32,500 bases of DNA from Theodoxus fluviatilis (GCA_034096865.1 JAWQFJ010028256.1:87501-120000); one strand, 5' to 3'; positions 1-11,201 are shown, counted from the stretch's first letter. The notes: a model not told the origin generated them from the sequence alone. Made by a program: numbers and translations.

Positions 1-1000
1 GTAATTAGGTTATTTCTAGACGAACATTGTCGAAAAGGAAATTTAGCGCACATGCCGAAGAGTCAATACGCCATACATGTAGACTCTCCGAATTATGTCC
101 CTTGTATTGATCCAAAGCGTATTGAGGCAAAACACTTTCGACAACATTTTCTATGTGTGCACGGGGGTTGCTGTCTTCTCTTTGACAAAGTTCCCGTGCC
201 ATTCAAGATGCCGCCATGGCATGTTCTATCAAGTGCAAAAACTGCTGTGATGTTTGTATCGTCAGTTATTCCGTCAAAGAGCAACTCCAGCCCCAACTCT
301 CGCGCCTGGACGCAGCCATGTTCTCTCGGACTTCCGCCTTGCCAATTAATGACTGGCTGGTGTCTGGAGGTCTTGTCACTGCTCGCCTTGCCTCGCCTCG
401 GCCTGGCTCACGAGAAATTATTTGCCGACAGCAACGGGATGACTGTACGCAACATTGTGGTCTTCCTCCCGCGTCGCTGGCAACGTCCACGAAGCCGCTA
501 AACATCTTAAGTCACTGGCGCCGTGGCTCGGTGGTAGGCAGCGAACAATGTCTTCTGAGATGTCTTCGCCTCTCCTCAGACAGACAGCTGTTTTCAACAG
601 GTCTTCCGCCTAACTTGTCTCTCCATCCATCTAATGCCTACCCTCTCCCGCTCTTATTAAACGAGTAGGATGTCCTAGGAAAAGGACAGGCTGCGTGAAC
701 GAATGCAGAAGTCAATGAAAGGGAATGAGCAAGCTTAGAAACTTACAGTTCCAGCTTCACGACAATCAAAGGAATGAGCACTGACATAATGTGCACAACT
801 CTTGCCATGATGAATTTTCATGAGATTCTTACCAGTTATGTGAATGACCTGGACGCCTAAACCCAACTAAAGTTCATACACAGTACATTAAAGCATGCAA
901 ATAAGCGCAAACATATGCACATGCGCGCTCAAATATATACTTCCAGACGAAATTCAAAGCGAATTCTCCCCCAAAGTGTTGTTAGTCTTAAAATTTTATT
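1..1000. other. unassigned DNA, no recognised gene
   Basis: This is complex, non-repetitive sequence. It contains two overlapping plus-strand open frames of about 150 codons (52-501 and 216-668) in different frames, and shorter minus-strand ones. None shows a domain, motif or repeat family that I recognise, and neither frame has a credible start context or splice structure. They could be chance frames in a GC-richer patch. I see no RNA gene or mobile-element signature here. Confidence 0.5.
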
Positions 1001-1106
1001 TTTCCAGACAGAAGGAGGAAAACAGACGGAAAGAGCGGTGAAACGTTGAGAGTTGCTCGAACACGAGTACCTGCATTCATGAATAAAAACATCCTACATA
1101 AGATAA

Positions 1107-1262
1107 GATGACGTACGTGCGTGTGTAGGTGCGTGTATGTGCATGCCTCTGTGTGTGTGTGTGTGCGTGCGTGTACTTGTGCGTGTGCGCGCAAGCGTGT
1201 GTGTAAGTGTGGAGGTGGGTGTGAGGGTGTGTGAGGGTGTGTGAGTGTGGGTGTGGGTGGGT

Positions 1263-1288
<26 letters not shown>
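1107..1288. repeat. GT-rich imperfect microsatellite followed by (GA)n
   Basis: The sequence shows degenerate GT/GC dinucleotides with GGGTGT variants from about 1107 to 1260, followed by an almost pure (GA)n run at 1263-1288. The open frames here encode only Thr-His or Leu-Ser repeats and are repeat artefacts. Confidence 0.9.
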
Positions 1289-1294
<6 letters not shown>

Positions 1295-1534
1295 GTTCAG
1301 ACATTCAGGAATGCTGGCAGGCGCCACAGAGGGGGAGAGGGGAAGGGTGGCGGAGTTGAGGTACGAGTGGAGGGGGAGAGAAGGTTGGAACAAAGCGGAG
1401 GGGGGGAGGGTGTTTTAATGGTCAGTGAGACCTGACTGGCGTCCATTGTTCTGCTTGAATGCCTCTCACGTCACTGGTGCTCAATTACCTCTTCCTACCT
1501 TTCGTCACGCTGTCTTGCTGAAGACAACAACAAC

Positions 1535-1609
<75 letters not shown>
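1535..1609. repeat. (AAT/TTA)n microsatellite at a LINE tail
   Basis: This is an uninterrupted AAT trinucleotide run of about 25 units. It abuts the 3' end of the LINE fragment at 1609-1804, so it is probably an expanded retrotransposon tail. The poly-Ile and poly-Tyr frames across it are artefacts. Confidence 0.95.
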
Positions 1610-1804
1610 TTATATAGCGCTTTCCGTGCACAAAGCACTTTACAAAGTTTAAAAAGAACATAGCCAAACAAGCAAACTGCAAACAACTGTAGCAACAAAA
1701 AGGCAAGATAAAGCCGCAAACAGTCATCAATCGTGCAAACATACATGCAAAAACTGAAAGAACAACAGAAAAATAGAAAAGGAACATAAGCACATAAGTA
1801 AACA
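1535..1804 (-). mobile_element. LINE 3'-end fragment with (TTA)n tail, 5' truncated
   Basis: Read on the minus strand, this is a non-coding 3' UTR of roughly 200 bp. It ends in the motif AAGCGCTATATAAA (with CTTTGTGCACGG just upstream) and runs straight into a (TTA)n microsatellite (1535-1609). The segment 1609-1804 aligns nearly base for base with 23267-23465, where the same sequence lies downstream of a recognisable reverse transcriptase remnant. It is therefore a second, severely 5'-truncated copy of that LINE family. Homology stops near 1804, where the two loci diverge. No protein-coding part remains. Confidence 0.85.
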
Positions 1805-4232
1805 AACAACCACGTGGTCGGCCAAGCTAAGAATTGGGGATGACTGTCCTCTCACGCAGAGTTTTCCATCGTAGTTTAGACAACGTATCAAGCTGTAGCA
1901 TAAAAAATATCTATTGACTGAAAGTGCTTTTACGACTGACTACTGGTTTGTGTTACGGTAGATAATGGTGAATGGGCGTGGAGGTTATGTGAGAGTCTTC
2001 TGGTTGCTTACTGAAGCACGGAATTCAGGTTTGCATCCTTGCACCAAGTTTTCAAATCGTTAATATGATTTCCCTCGTGAGAAAACGGTTGTACGCATAG
2101 TAGCTGTGTAATGACAACTGAAAATTGACACCTGTGGTTCACTGATAGGAAGGTTTTCTTTGATTTTGAATCCTCTGTGCGACACTAACGCTACTTTAAG
2201 CTGGATCTACGGGGAGTTACTTGAGCGTGTTCAGAAAGCACGAATACCATGCCATGCTAGTTGATGAGAGATATATCTGGCGGTTTGATCGGCGTGGAGA
2301 AGTACCGAATGCCAGCTGTAAACACTTTAGTTCTACTTGGGGGGAAAATTTAAACCAAGGACGCAATAAGCAGCAATGATCACGGCCTGAAGCCTGACCT
2401 CAATTTCAATATACTGTAATTAAATAAGTTTGATAGTTAACGTTCTTTCTCTTAGGAAATTCGTCAGGATCACGACACTTTATCTTGCAAAGCAAAGCGT
2501 TATAAAATAAACATTGTCTATTGTGGCAAGTGGCCTTCCACGTGATATCATCAATTATTCACAATGTCAATTTGACCAGGCGTAAGCGACAAAGTCACTC
2601 GCTTAAAACAGAAAATCCATTAGCATGCAAAAAAACAGCCACAAAAGTCCAGAAAAAGAGAGGACTGAATATGCCTTGTGATCGGGGTTCAAGAGTTTAG
2701 TATATGAATAATTCATTTCCCCTCTTAAAAGTTTTTCTGTTCTGGAAAAAAATACTTGGCTGATAAAAATGTGTAACATTTGTGAGAGATATTTGCTGGA
2801 ACTCAATGAATATTATGAGTACAAACAAATTCACACTCCTCTGTTACAAAGTCGTCTTGAATATATTAAAAAAAAGCGCGGCTGAGATCCTCGTTTTTCT
2901 CCAGGTCTTCGGCTGTGTAGCGGCAACACAGCAAGCGTCTCTTCGCTGCATGTTTTCTGTTTCTAGAATCTGTGTGCTGTCTTTAAGAACGCTCAAACGG
3001 CATTTGACACGGAAGGACAAGCACCTCCAACTCTTCAGTTTTCTTCTCTTGAAAGAATCAGGGACACGTCTTCAAAGTGACATGGACACCTTGAAGACAC
3101 CGTGTTCCCTCTGAATCAACAAGAAAGAGACGACGGAACAACAAACACAGCAAGAGTTTGACAGCGGGACAGCGAGAGAACTTTTCTTATAATGACCAGC
3201 TGTAGGGCATTGGGGTTGTCAGTGTGTGAAGACAGAACAGACGAGAACAAGGCTCCCCTTTAACTGACAGCTTCTCTCCTCGGCTCTCAGCTCAAGTAAA
3301 CAAACATGGACGGGGTCCCTGTGTTGGAAAGACGACAGAAATGTTGCTAATGAGAAACTTCTTTTGCCTGGATTGGTTCGTCTTATCATGTGATGAAAAC
3401 CACGTGACGCCTTCCAGCGGCGTTGACCCTTGGATGAGTAGGCTACGTGATATGTATGTTTCGCAGCGTTGTTAACGCCACCATTATTTATCATGGCTGA
3501 CTACAATCTCGGTGTTCAGAATGCTTCACCATATAACTTCACACCGTTGGGGTCTCAAGAGTGAACTTTGGGAAAGATTGCAGACAGAGTGGAAGGGCAG
3601 ACACCTATGGACAATGGCCACTTGTCATCGGTCAGTGGCAGCGTCAGTGACAGAACTGTGACAGACTAGACTTAATGCTTGCTTGTGGTCGAACTGAGAA
3701 TGAACAAAATGCGTGAATGCTACACTTGGCTTTAGTATAAAATTATAAAACATTATAACAGCGATGATGTGTGATATGAGGTATGATTATTTAGTATCTC
3801 TTCTCTTCTTCTTTTCTCGCAAGGAATGTGAGTTTTTTCTGCATTAACCATGTTACCGTAGTTAAGCAATATTATCACCTGGTTTGTTTGAACCCCATTC
3901 TTGTGTTTGCTGGAACGTGTTTCTGAGCAAGAGTTGTTTCTCTCTGTCGTTTTTCTCAATCAGAAATTTGTGTTGGCAGTAAAGAAGAAAGACCATATCT
4001 TTGAATCCAGGGGCATTTAGTAGCATGCCTTTTTGCACACCATGTTCAGGTCAGAGGTACGAGAAACAGAAAGCGACAGTTACAACATTCTGCCGTGAAA
4101 CGCAGGTATTTTAGTATTCGTTCACTGATGTCCCTCGAGGAAACACTCGTTTCGTTTCGTCGTGCGTTAATGGTTGCATGGTGCCCGTGTGCTTGTTCGT
4201 GAGCATTGGAGAGTGCCTATTCACGATTGTAG
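1805..4232. other. unassigned DNA, no recognised gene
   Basis: This is about 2.4 kb of moderately AT-rich complex sequence. The longest plus-strand frame (2782-3114, 110 codons) and the minus-strand frames at 3219-3494 and 3753-3959 show no domain that I recognise and no coding bias. I found no tRNA-like B box, no terminal inverted repeats and no tandem repeat of note. It may hold intronic or intergenic sequence. Confidence 0.5.
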
Positions 4233-4430
4233 ATATCTGGTAATGTGTGTGTGTGTGTGTGTGTGCGTATGTGTATGTGTGTGTGTGTGTCTGTGTCGGT
4301 GCCTGTGTGTGTGCGTGTGTGCGCGCGCGCGCATGCGTGCGAGCGCGTGCGTGCGTGTGTGTGTGTGTGCGCGCGCGCGTGTGCGTGCATGCGGGCGTGT
4401 GTGTGTGTGTGTGTCTGTGTGTGTGCATCA
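4233..4430. repeat. (TG)n microsatellite with GCGC interruptions
   Basis: The run is TG/CG alternating purine-pyrimidine sequence, including GCGCGCGCGC at about 4321-4331 and 4370-4378. Alternating sequence of this kind is Z-DNA-prone in general. The poly-Cys-Val frames are artefacts. Confidence 0.95.
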
Positions 4431-4845
4431 CTATTAAGGCATGCGGCATCGAGACAGCCAGTAGGGAAGAAGAGGACCCGACCACAATCCCTGGAGAGCA
4501 GCAATGAGGGATAGAGTCAAACGCTTCTAAGACACATGTCTGCTTACCCTCGACAACAAAAGACGCCTGCGACGATGGCGGGTTGTAGAATCGTTGCCTT
4601 GGACACAACTACATGCATAATGTGGCCTTGTTGTCACAGGCCGTTCGCATGTGAACTTAGGCTGCTGTTTCATTTCCAGCGCCTCTATCGATTTCTTCAG
4701 AATAGACGGGCCAGCATGCCTTGAGTGCATGTACAAAGGTTCTAGTTCAAGCAAGGGCGATACGTATGTAGGATGTTAGAAAGTGCAAATCTCTCTCCTG
4801 GGGGGACTTGCATTCACGAAATGAAAACGGGAAACGAAATGTCCG

Positions 4846-4938
4846 TGTGCGCGCACACATACATGCACACATACACGCACACACACACGCACACACGCAC
4901 GTACGCACGCACGCACATGCACACTCACGCACACTCAA
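4846..4938. repeat. (CA)n imperfect microsatellite
   Basis: Degenerate CA repeat with ACGC and ATGC variants. It is the opposite orientation of the TG array about 420 bp upstream, so the two are weakly complementary and could pair as an imperfect long inverted repeat. Confidence 0.9.
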
Positions 4939-5645
4939 CTGTCACAGAAAGCAAGATCTGTTGACGGCCATTTGGACAGCGGGTGGAAGAGAGATACATC
5001 ACTGAGAGGTTAGCCACGCCTGACAGTCCCCAAACTTTCCTGTCGAGAACCACCAGACGCTCCATAAACAGCATCAACTGTTCACTGCGTGAGGTGTTGA
5101 CATTCCATAGCAAAGCACATGGGGTTCATCAATATTTATTTTTTCTCTTTTTTTGAAGGTGACATATTTGAATAAAATACATGTGGTGTGCCACTCACAT
5201 GTGATGAGAAACTCAAACAAACAAACAAACAAACAATTTAAGTGTCTCAGTGTACAGTAGCGCTTCTAAGCATTTGCTATGTTGCTATGTTAAGCAAATG
5301 TTACTTTCACATTACATGGGCACCACTTTCGACAGAACCGAATATACTTTGACCACTAAATAAACTTGCGATGGAAATTGTATTGGTTGATTTTTAAACA
5401 TAAAAGAAAGACGACAGCAGCCATTTTAACCCATCGATACAATTCCACACAAATGGCATACTTGCTACAACAAAAAAAGCAGCAGCAACATTAGCGACGA
5501 CAACAACATCAATGAAAAAACAACAAAAACAACATTATATTTAGTGGGGTATGGGGCCATTGCCTAATTTTTAATATAGAAAAATTAACAGTGCACACAA
5601 AAATATCAGGCGACATGTTTCCACTTTGCCTTGAACTGAACAAGC
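4939..5645. other. unassigned AT-rich DNA with a (CAAA)n run
   Basis: Complex sequence with no recognisable gene. It includes a short (CAAA)n tract near 5215-5235 and a small hairpin (arms 5269-5278 and 5293-5302, 9 of 10 paired, 14-nt loop). Several A-rich stretches with GCA/ACA triplets occur at about 5470-5535. Confidence 0.5.
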
Positions 5646-6000
5646 ACACTGAGCACTGTCGAGACCAGTGCGTAGTGAGTTTAATGACGCACCAAACCTG
5701 AAATTCTGGGCAACACACTGAGCACTGTCAGGACCAGTGCGAAGTGAGTTCAATGACGCAACCACACCTTCTGAACTTCTGGACAACACACTGAGCACTG
5801 TCGGGATCAGTGCGTGGTGTGTTCAATGACGCACCACACCTTCTGAACTTCTGAGCAACACACTGAGCACTGTCGGGACCAGTGCGGGGTGTGTTCAATG
5901 ACGCACTACACCTTCTGAACTTCTGGGCAACACACTGAGCACTGTCGGGACCAGTGCGTGATGAGTTCAATGACGCACCAAACCTGAAATTCTGGACAAC
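5646..6000. repeat. 72-bp minisatellite, five copies
   Basis: Units begin with ACACTGAGCACTGTC at 5646, 5715, 5788, 5860 and 5932, giving spacings of 69, 73, 72 and 72 bp. Each unit carries the core GACCAGTGCG (one unit has GATC) and then CAATGACGCA. The first and last units share a variant ending (CCAAACCTGAAATTCTGG), while the middle three end CTTCTGAACTTCTG. A 72-bp period is 24 codons, so a minus-strand frame stays open through most of the array (repeating SLNTPRTGPDSAQC). I take this as a by-product, not a gene. Confidence 0.9.
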
Positions 6001-6079
6001 AAGGCAAGTGATTGTTTCAACACTGTTTGCAAATATTCCATGCAATGTACGTACCAGTGAAGGTATTTCAGGAAGGTAG

Positions 6080-6236
6080 GAATGTGTGTGTTCGTGTGTG
6101 CGTGCGTGCGTGTCTGTGTGTGTGTGTGCGTGCGCGCAGGAGCGCGCGCGCGTGTGTGCTTGCGTGTGTGAGTGTGTGTATCTATCTTTCTGTCTATCTG
6201 GCTGGCTGGCTGGCTGTGTCCAAGTCTGTCTGACTC
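6080..6236. repeat. (TG)n with CGCG, then (CTGG/TCTA)n
   Basis: A degenerate TG repeat (about 6080-6178) with an AGCGCGCGCGCG core leads into short TATC and CTGG tetranucleotide runs (6180-6215). Cys/Val-rich frames here are artefacts. Confidence 0.85.
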
Positions 6237-6508
6237 TAAGTCTATGTGGACTAACTTTTGTCAAGCTTGCAGGCTTTATAGCCAAAGGTTCACAAAGGAA
6301 ACAGATGCGACCAAGACTTCAAGAGTGGCTGGTTCCATTTTCCTACAGACCAAGGATCCCAGCCTGCTTCCCTCACGTGCCTCCAGCGGCGATAATCACC
6401 GGCGATAACGAGGGACGATAAATCCGTCACGTGTGGATCGTCATCGCCCCAGCCGATGATAGACAAGCAGACCTCTCCGGTGCTCTTCAGATATCTCCCA
6501 GCAGCCCT

Positions 6509-6510
<2 letters not shown>

Positions 6511-6543
<33 letters not shown>

Positions 6544-6598
6544 CTCTCTCTCTCTTTCTCTCTCTCTCTCTTTCACACACACACACACAGAGGCAAAG

Positions 6599-6636
<38 letters not shown>

Positions 6637-6640
6637 ATTT
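6511..6640. repeat. compound (TC)n-(CA)n-(GA)n microsatellite
   Basis: A TC run (6511-6571) is followed by a CA run (6572-6589) and, after a short spacer, a GA run (6600-6637). The TC and GA arms are complementary and could form a long hairpin across the CA spacer. Confidence 0.9.
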
Positions 6641-6785
6641 GGGTCTATCTGTCTGTATGTCTGTATGTTTGCCTGTATGTATGTCTGCCTGCCTGCCTGC
6701 CTTCCTGCTTGTCTGTTTGTCTGTCTGTCTCTCTGTCTCTCTGTCTCTCTGTCTGTCTCTGTCTGTCGTTGTCCGTCTGTCTGGT
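6641..6785. repeat. (CTGT/CTGC)n tetranucleotide array
   Basis: Degenerate CTGT repeats with GTAT, CTGC and CTCT variants. On the opposite strand this gives the Asp/Arg/Gln-rich frame at 6645-6863, which is an artefact. Confidence 0.9.
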
Positions 6786-6899
6786 TATGTGTATGGAAGA
6801 AAAAAGTTTTTGTTTTTGTTTTTTGTTAAATAAGAGTGAAATATGCATTAGCGTAAGGAACACCTCCGTGTTGGACTAATTTACCGACTTACACGTGAC

Positions 6900-6903
<4 letters not shown>

Positions 6904-6979
<76 letters not shown>

Positions 6980-6980
6980 C
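6904..6980. repeat. (GA)n microsatellite
   Basis: Nearly pure GA dinucleotide run of about 38 units with a single interruption near 6963. Confidence 0.95.
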
Positions 6981-7080
6981 CAATTAGCTTTGCTGGAAAT
7001 TAGCTTTCCTGGGTTGTCAACGCCCAAGACATATCTAGCTGAATGAAGCTGTAATCACTTGGCCTCGGGGTAAGGAACTT

Positions 7081-7395
7081 GGGGAAGGGGGTGGGGGTGG
7101 GGAGAGAATGAGAGGGGGCAGTCAGGTAGTGATGAGGACTACAAAAAGGAGGAGGCATGGCAGAGATAGACGCAGGGTAACGTGGTGGAAAATTGGAGGG
7201 TGGGGTGGGTAAAAACTGGTTCACAGATATACAAGGAGGGACCCAGACAGAGAAAAGGTGATGAAAGATAGGAAGAAGGCTTTGCAAAGCAAGATCAAGA
7301 GAGACTGGGAATGGAAGGCGGGTGGGGAGAAGGAGGGGGTGGGGGTGGGGAGGGGGGAGAGGAGGGGTGTTGTTTGAGACTGGGGTAACACAGGG
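7081..7395. repeat. purine-rich G-run tract, G-quadruplex-capable
   Basis: A strongly G/A-biased plus strand with several blocks of four or more G-runs separated by single bases, at 7081-7102 and 7335-7357 (GGGGGTGGGGGTGGGG followed by AGGGGGG). These fit the standard intramolecular G-quadruplex pattern. No gene is recognised. The Pro-rich minus-strand frame at 7000-7500 mirrors the composition bias. Confidence 0.7.
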
Positions 7396-8568
7396 GTCAA
7401 GGGGCACTGTTGAGGCCAACGTTTTCTCTACACAGCAAACTGGATGCTCTCTCTCTAATGACCCCTGGTCATGTCCATAATGACCCCCTCCACAGCGCAC
7501 TACAGGCCACCCCAGGGTCAGTCCGTGTCTCCGCTAATGGAGCACGTCGCCATCAGCAGGGGTCGGGCAGACGGGCAGGCAGACCACGGTCTGAGCAGGG
7601 TTACGGCAAGAGGATGGGTGGGCAGGCCTGTGGATTGCAGAGAATGTGGAGTTTGTTTAACCGTCAACAGAAACGTGTTGACAAACTGCTCCCTTACTGA
7701 CTGCAAAGACGAGACAGGCATGAAAGATGACAACCGTAGCGATGCAAACACATTCATACGCATGTGTGTTAATGTGAGGGAGACGAAGCAAGTGAATGGT
7801 TGTTGAATTCCATGCGCTCTCTTAGAACACATTACAACACTTCTTGGTTTTCAGGGGCGGGGGTGGGAGTGGGGGTGAGGTGGGGTGGGGTATATGCGCG
7901 TTCTGTTTACAAAAATATGTTAACGGGTTTACCATAGCAGACAACACTTGCACGAATTTGCTCTTTTCAAGCAAATATCTATCAAAGTCGTTAGAGTGCT
8001 AACTAATACTTTTCTTCATTACCTTCACACACAAATAATAGATAATTATTTTAACCGTAATCGAGCTGTTTTCTTTTGAAAATGCATTTGCTCTTGATAG
8101 TTTTATGGGTGACAAATCCGATTTTGTCAGCTTTGACAATTTTGCCTTCTTATCATGCACGTTCACAAATAGCAACTAATCATGCAATGTGGCTTTTTTT
8201 CTTCTATGTTTGTATTTTTTCTTAAAGTGCGCTTTGTAACGGCAGTCTCAACAAAAACAAAACCCAGTAAAGCCAAAAATGCCAAATTATGATCTACTCT
8301 CTGTGCACTGTGAGACAGTTCTCGATGGCGAAGAGAGGGTGGAGGAGTGCAGGGACATGCAGGCAGGCTACAGAGAGGCCACGCACACTTCCACAGATGG
8401 CTCCCCCTGTGGGTTCGAGGTAAGAATTGACCCACCGCGTCTTCCTACGTGATTCGTAAGAGGGAAATAACTAGGGACACCGAGACTTGATTTGCTTACT
8501 CCACCCTATTCTAATGATTTTCGTGCTAAATGGCCTTACATAGCCTCAAATGACTGATAGGCCGTAAA
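7396..8568. other. unassigned DNA with one further G-run cluster
   Basis: Complex sequence without a recognised gene. Overlapping open frames of about 100 codons at 7410-7832 on both strands show no family resemblance. A second G-run cluster lies at 7854-7890 (GGGGCGGGGGTGGGAGTGGG and onward). I see no mobile-element termini. Confidence 0.5.
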
Positions 8569-8778
8569 CACTATCCATCCATCCAGCCATCCAGCCATCA
8601 TCCTGCCATCCATCCAGCCATCCATCCATCCAGCCATCCATTCATCCATCCATCCATCCATCATCCATCCATCATCCATCCATCCATCCATCATCCATCC
8701 ATCATCCATCCATCCATTTATCCATCCATCCATCCCCATCCATCCATCCATCCCTCCATCCATCCATCATCCATCCAC
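8569..8778. repeat. (CATC)n tetranucleotide array
   Basis: About 50 units of CATC with CAGC, ATTC and trinucleotide-slip variants (CATCATC). The Met-Asp-Gly-Trp frame on the minus strand is a repeat artefact. Confidence 0.95.
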
Positions 8779-9847
8779 AGATGGACTTAGTCTTCTTGCC
8801 ATCAAGCTTCGCCTGCAGGAAGGACAGCAGATGCAAGAATTGCTCAAGTGTCTGGCACTGCCACAGCAGTCACTGCTCCTACAGATGACAAAGAGTTGCA
8901 TCGTTAACGACTTCTGAGACACCAAAGCTCTTCCAAGCAAAAAGTGCACGAAAAGAAAAAGGTCGTATCTGGGATTATGAAGAATGGATTTGACCTCTTA
9001 GCCCTTGCCCTGCCATCTGTGTCCGTGTGTCCACTCCAGGGGTGTAGTTCACGGCAGAACGAATGAGAGGTCAATGGGGTTGTCCAGATGGAGGGGTTGG
9101 GAACAATCGAGAAAAAATTTAAGCTACTGAAGTCTTTCCGTACACTCGACTGCAGTTTTCACGAGACCGACGATCTATCCAGTAGAAAAGTTACAAGAAA
9201 CTATATACTAGATATCCTATTGTATTCGCATGATTAAAGTTAGCATCCCTTAATGCAAAACGAAATAATGACGTCTTTTAAAATCCAAGAATCACATTGA
9301 CGCTAGTGACATATTGAGAGGAAGGTAGGATGGGGGTGACTAAATACACGACAAAGACGTTTGCAACTTCATTGATTAAAACACCGGACATCTCTGTACA
9401 TTGTACAATCACTTATCAAAATTAACTTATTAGCGAGAACATTCGATCAGATTTTGATTTTTTAAAGAGATGTTAGGGATATGACCCGAAGTAAAATACA
9501 TATATGTCACAAAATAGGCAAGAAAATTATTTTTTTTCCTTTTAAGGTCATAAGGATGAGAATTCCAATGTTGGTTGGAACACAAATGACGTTTTTAAAA
9601 CTAAACTTGCGAGACAAGCCACCAAAACTACTAGATAGTCTATTTCGAAGATATGTGGGAAACGTTTATGATGAAGCAAGAGAGAAAACCAGAGTAAAGA
9701 ACTCAGGGTAAGAGAGTCCCAGATAGCAAAATACGTTGGCAAAAGGTCGAGGAGCAGCTTCAGATCGGGAGAGAGGGGAGGGGGGGGGGGGGAATGAGAG
9801 GAGGGGGAGGAGGAGGCGAAGGATTTGTCACATCAAAATACACTAAA

Positions 9848-9850
<3 letters not shown>
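8779..9850. other. unassigned DNA
   Basis: No gene or mobile element recognised. A 76-codon plus-strand frame (9481-9711) lies in AT-rich sequence and resembles nothing I know. A short G-run occurs at 9778-9791. Confidence 0.5.

Positions 9851-9851
<1 letters not shown>

Positions 9852-9903
<52 letters not shown>
9852..9903. repeat. (GA)n microsatellite
   Basis: Pure GA run immediately before the short dispersed element at 9904-10005. Confidence 0.95.
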
Positions 9904-9909
<6 letters not shown>

Positions 9910-10003
9910 AGCACGAACGAACCAACTTTATTTTACAAGGGTAGCGAATTAGGCAGTAGTGCCTTTCTTACATTCAGCCCTTGAGGCAAAATATTCAAAT
10001 GTG

Positions 10004-10005
<2 letters not shown>
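9904..10005 (-). mobile_element. short dispersed retroelement-like repeat, copy A
   Basis: A roughly 100-bp element found three times in this window (here, 15534-15632 inverted, and 26825-26932). In the likely sense direction (minus strand here) it contains TTTGCCTCAAGGGCTGAATGT, shortened here to its core GCCTCAAGGGCTGAATG, then GCACTACTGCCTAATTC, and it ends with AAAATAAAGTTGGTTCG. An AATAAA-like signal close to the 3' end followed by a simple-repeat tail suggests a SINE or LINE 3' tail. In this copy a (GA)n array sits directly on both sides. No tRNA-like promoter is visible in the 100 bp. Confidence 0.75.

Positions 10006-10054
<49 letters not shown>
10006..10054. repeat. (GA)n microsatellite
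   Basis: Pure GA run on the other side of short dispersed element copy A. Confidence 0.95.
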
Positions 10055-10058
<4 letters not shown>

Positions 10059-10188
10059 AGGGACATGGGGAGTAGAAAGAAGTGGAAGAGGTTCGTGTTG
10101 AGTGGGTACAGGGTAGTGTTGAGTTTCTGTGTTGACATACATGACATTGAAAGAGGTAAAGGGGGTGGGGATGGAAGGTTCTGCCGGG

Positions 10189-10250
10189 AAAGGGGGGAGG
10201 AACCAAAGGGGGGAGGAATCAAAGGGGGGAGGAACCAAAGGGGGGAGGGA
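10189..10250. repeat. 16-bp G-rich minisatellite, four copies
   Basis: Units of AAAGGGGGGAGGAAYC start at 10189, 10205, 10221 and 10237 with a strict 16-bp period. Each unit has a six-G run, so four consecutive units supply a G-quadruplex-capable set with long loops. The Pro-rich minus-strand frames are artefacts. Confidence 0.9.
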
Positions 10251-11103
10251 TAGGTGAGTGGGTGGCAGAGGAATGCAGACGTCAGGGGGAGGCACGGTGA
10301 GTGACGCTGACCGGGGATCTCAATCACGTGACATGACTGTCTAATGAAGAGGTCGCTTCGTGCGTTTTTGTTTGACCCTTGACCCCTCGAACCCGGCTGT
10401 ACCCCGCTCATCTGTCAGCGAAGGGAACTGAACAACAGCCCTTCGCCGGCTTCCTCATTAAAAACTGCACAGAAATGTCTTCCTTCAAATCTATATTAGT
10501 GCATGTCTAATTACAAGTCATCTGGAAACAACTGTTCCAGACAGGCAGCACAACTTTCGTGTAGCCGTCCGCAATGGTTGAATTCACAAACAATGACAAA
10601 TAAAGCAGTGCTTTTGTTCCAGAGTGTTTGCACTGAAACCAAAATTGCTCAGTGGCAAGGTTTTCCAACATAATAAACGTTACGGTCAAGTCTTGAAGAA
10701 ATGTGTACGTATTTATCGCTGCTTTTAAGTATCTGCTGCTGAAGAAGTCTCATGTTAGAAACGTCACAGGCGCAGACCCCATTACTAATTTCAGTGTGTC
10801 ATGTCGGCTTTACTATCGCGAGAGGAGACTTGCAAACTCATCCGAGAGATCTACGTACTTCGAAATCACAATGCCTCTGGCGCGATAGATAACATATTTT
10901 ACCCTTGGTCACCGGAGCAAAGCTGACAGCGGCGAAGATAAAACATGGTCGCTACAACTTCAGTAACGACCGACAAGAGTTTCATGCATTTCAATGCTCA
11001 CAGTCACATGTGTTGTGTTCAAAAGACAAAACAAGTCCTTTGTCCAATTCAGATTAACGTTTTTCAGTACACCTTCAACTTATGATGATTCTGTAAATAT
11101 ATT

Positions 11104-11107
<4 letters not shown>
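10251..11107. other. unassigned DNA
   Basis: No gene or repeat family recognised in this stretch. Two frames of about 60 codons (10507-10689 minus, 10703-10888 plus) have no recognisable content. Confidence 0.5.
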
Positions 11108-11162
<55 letters not shown>

Positions 11163-11201
11163 GTGAGTGAGTGAGTGAGTGAGTGAGTGAGTGAGTGAGT
11201 G
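11108..11201. repeat. (TC)n followed by (AGTG)n
   Basis: A pure TC run (11108-11161) abuts nine or ten AGTG tetranucleotide units (11162-11201). Confidence 0.95.

Noticed and set aside
52..668. Two overlapping ~150-codon frames near the left edge
   Set aside because: No recognisable domain, two different frames over the same bases, and no splice or start context. I describe them but do not call a gene.
4233..4938. Long inverted repeat element formed by the TG (4233) and CA (4846) arrays
   Set aside because: The complementarity comes only from dinucleotide repeats; the sequences on either side are unrelated and no target duplication is visible.
5646..6000. CRISPR-like array
   Set aside because: Units are tandem with no unique spacers, and the context is eukaryotic.
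5728..6285. 185-codon minus-strand repeat protein
   Set aside because: The repeats come from a 72-bp minisatellite whose period happens to be a multiple of three, and the frame continues into a TG/CA microsatellite.
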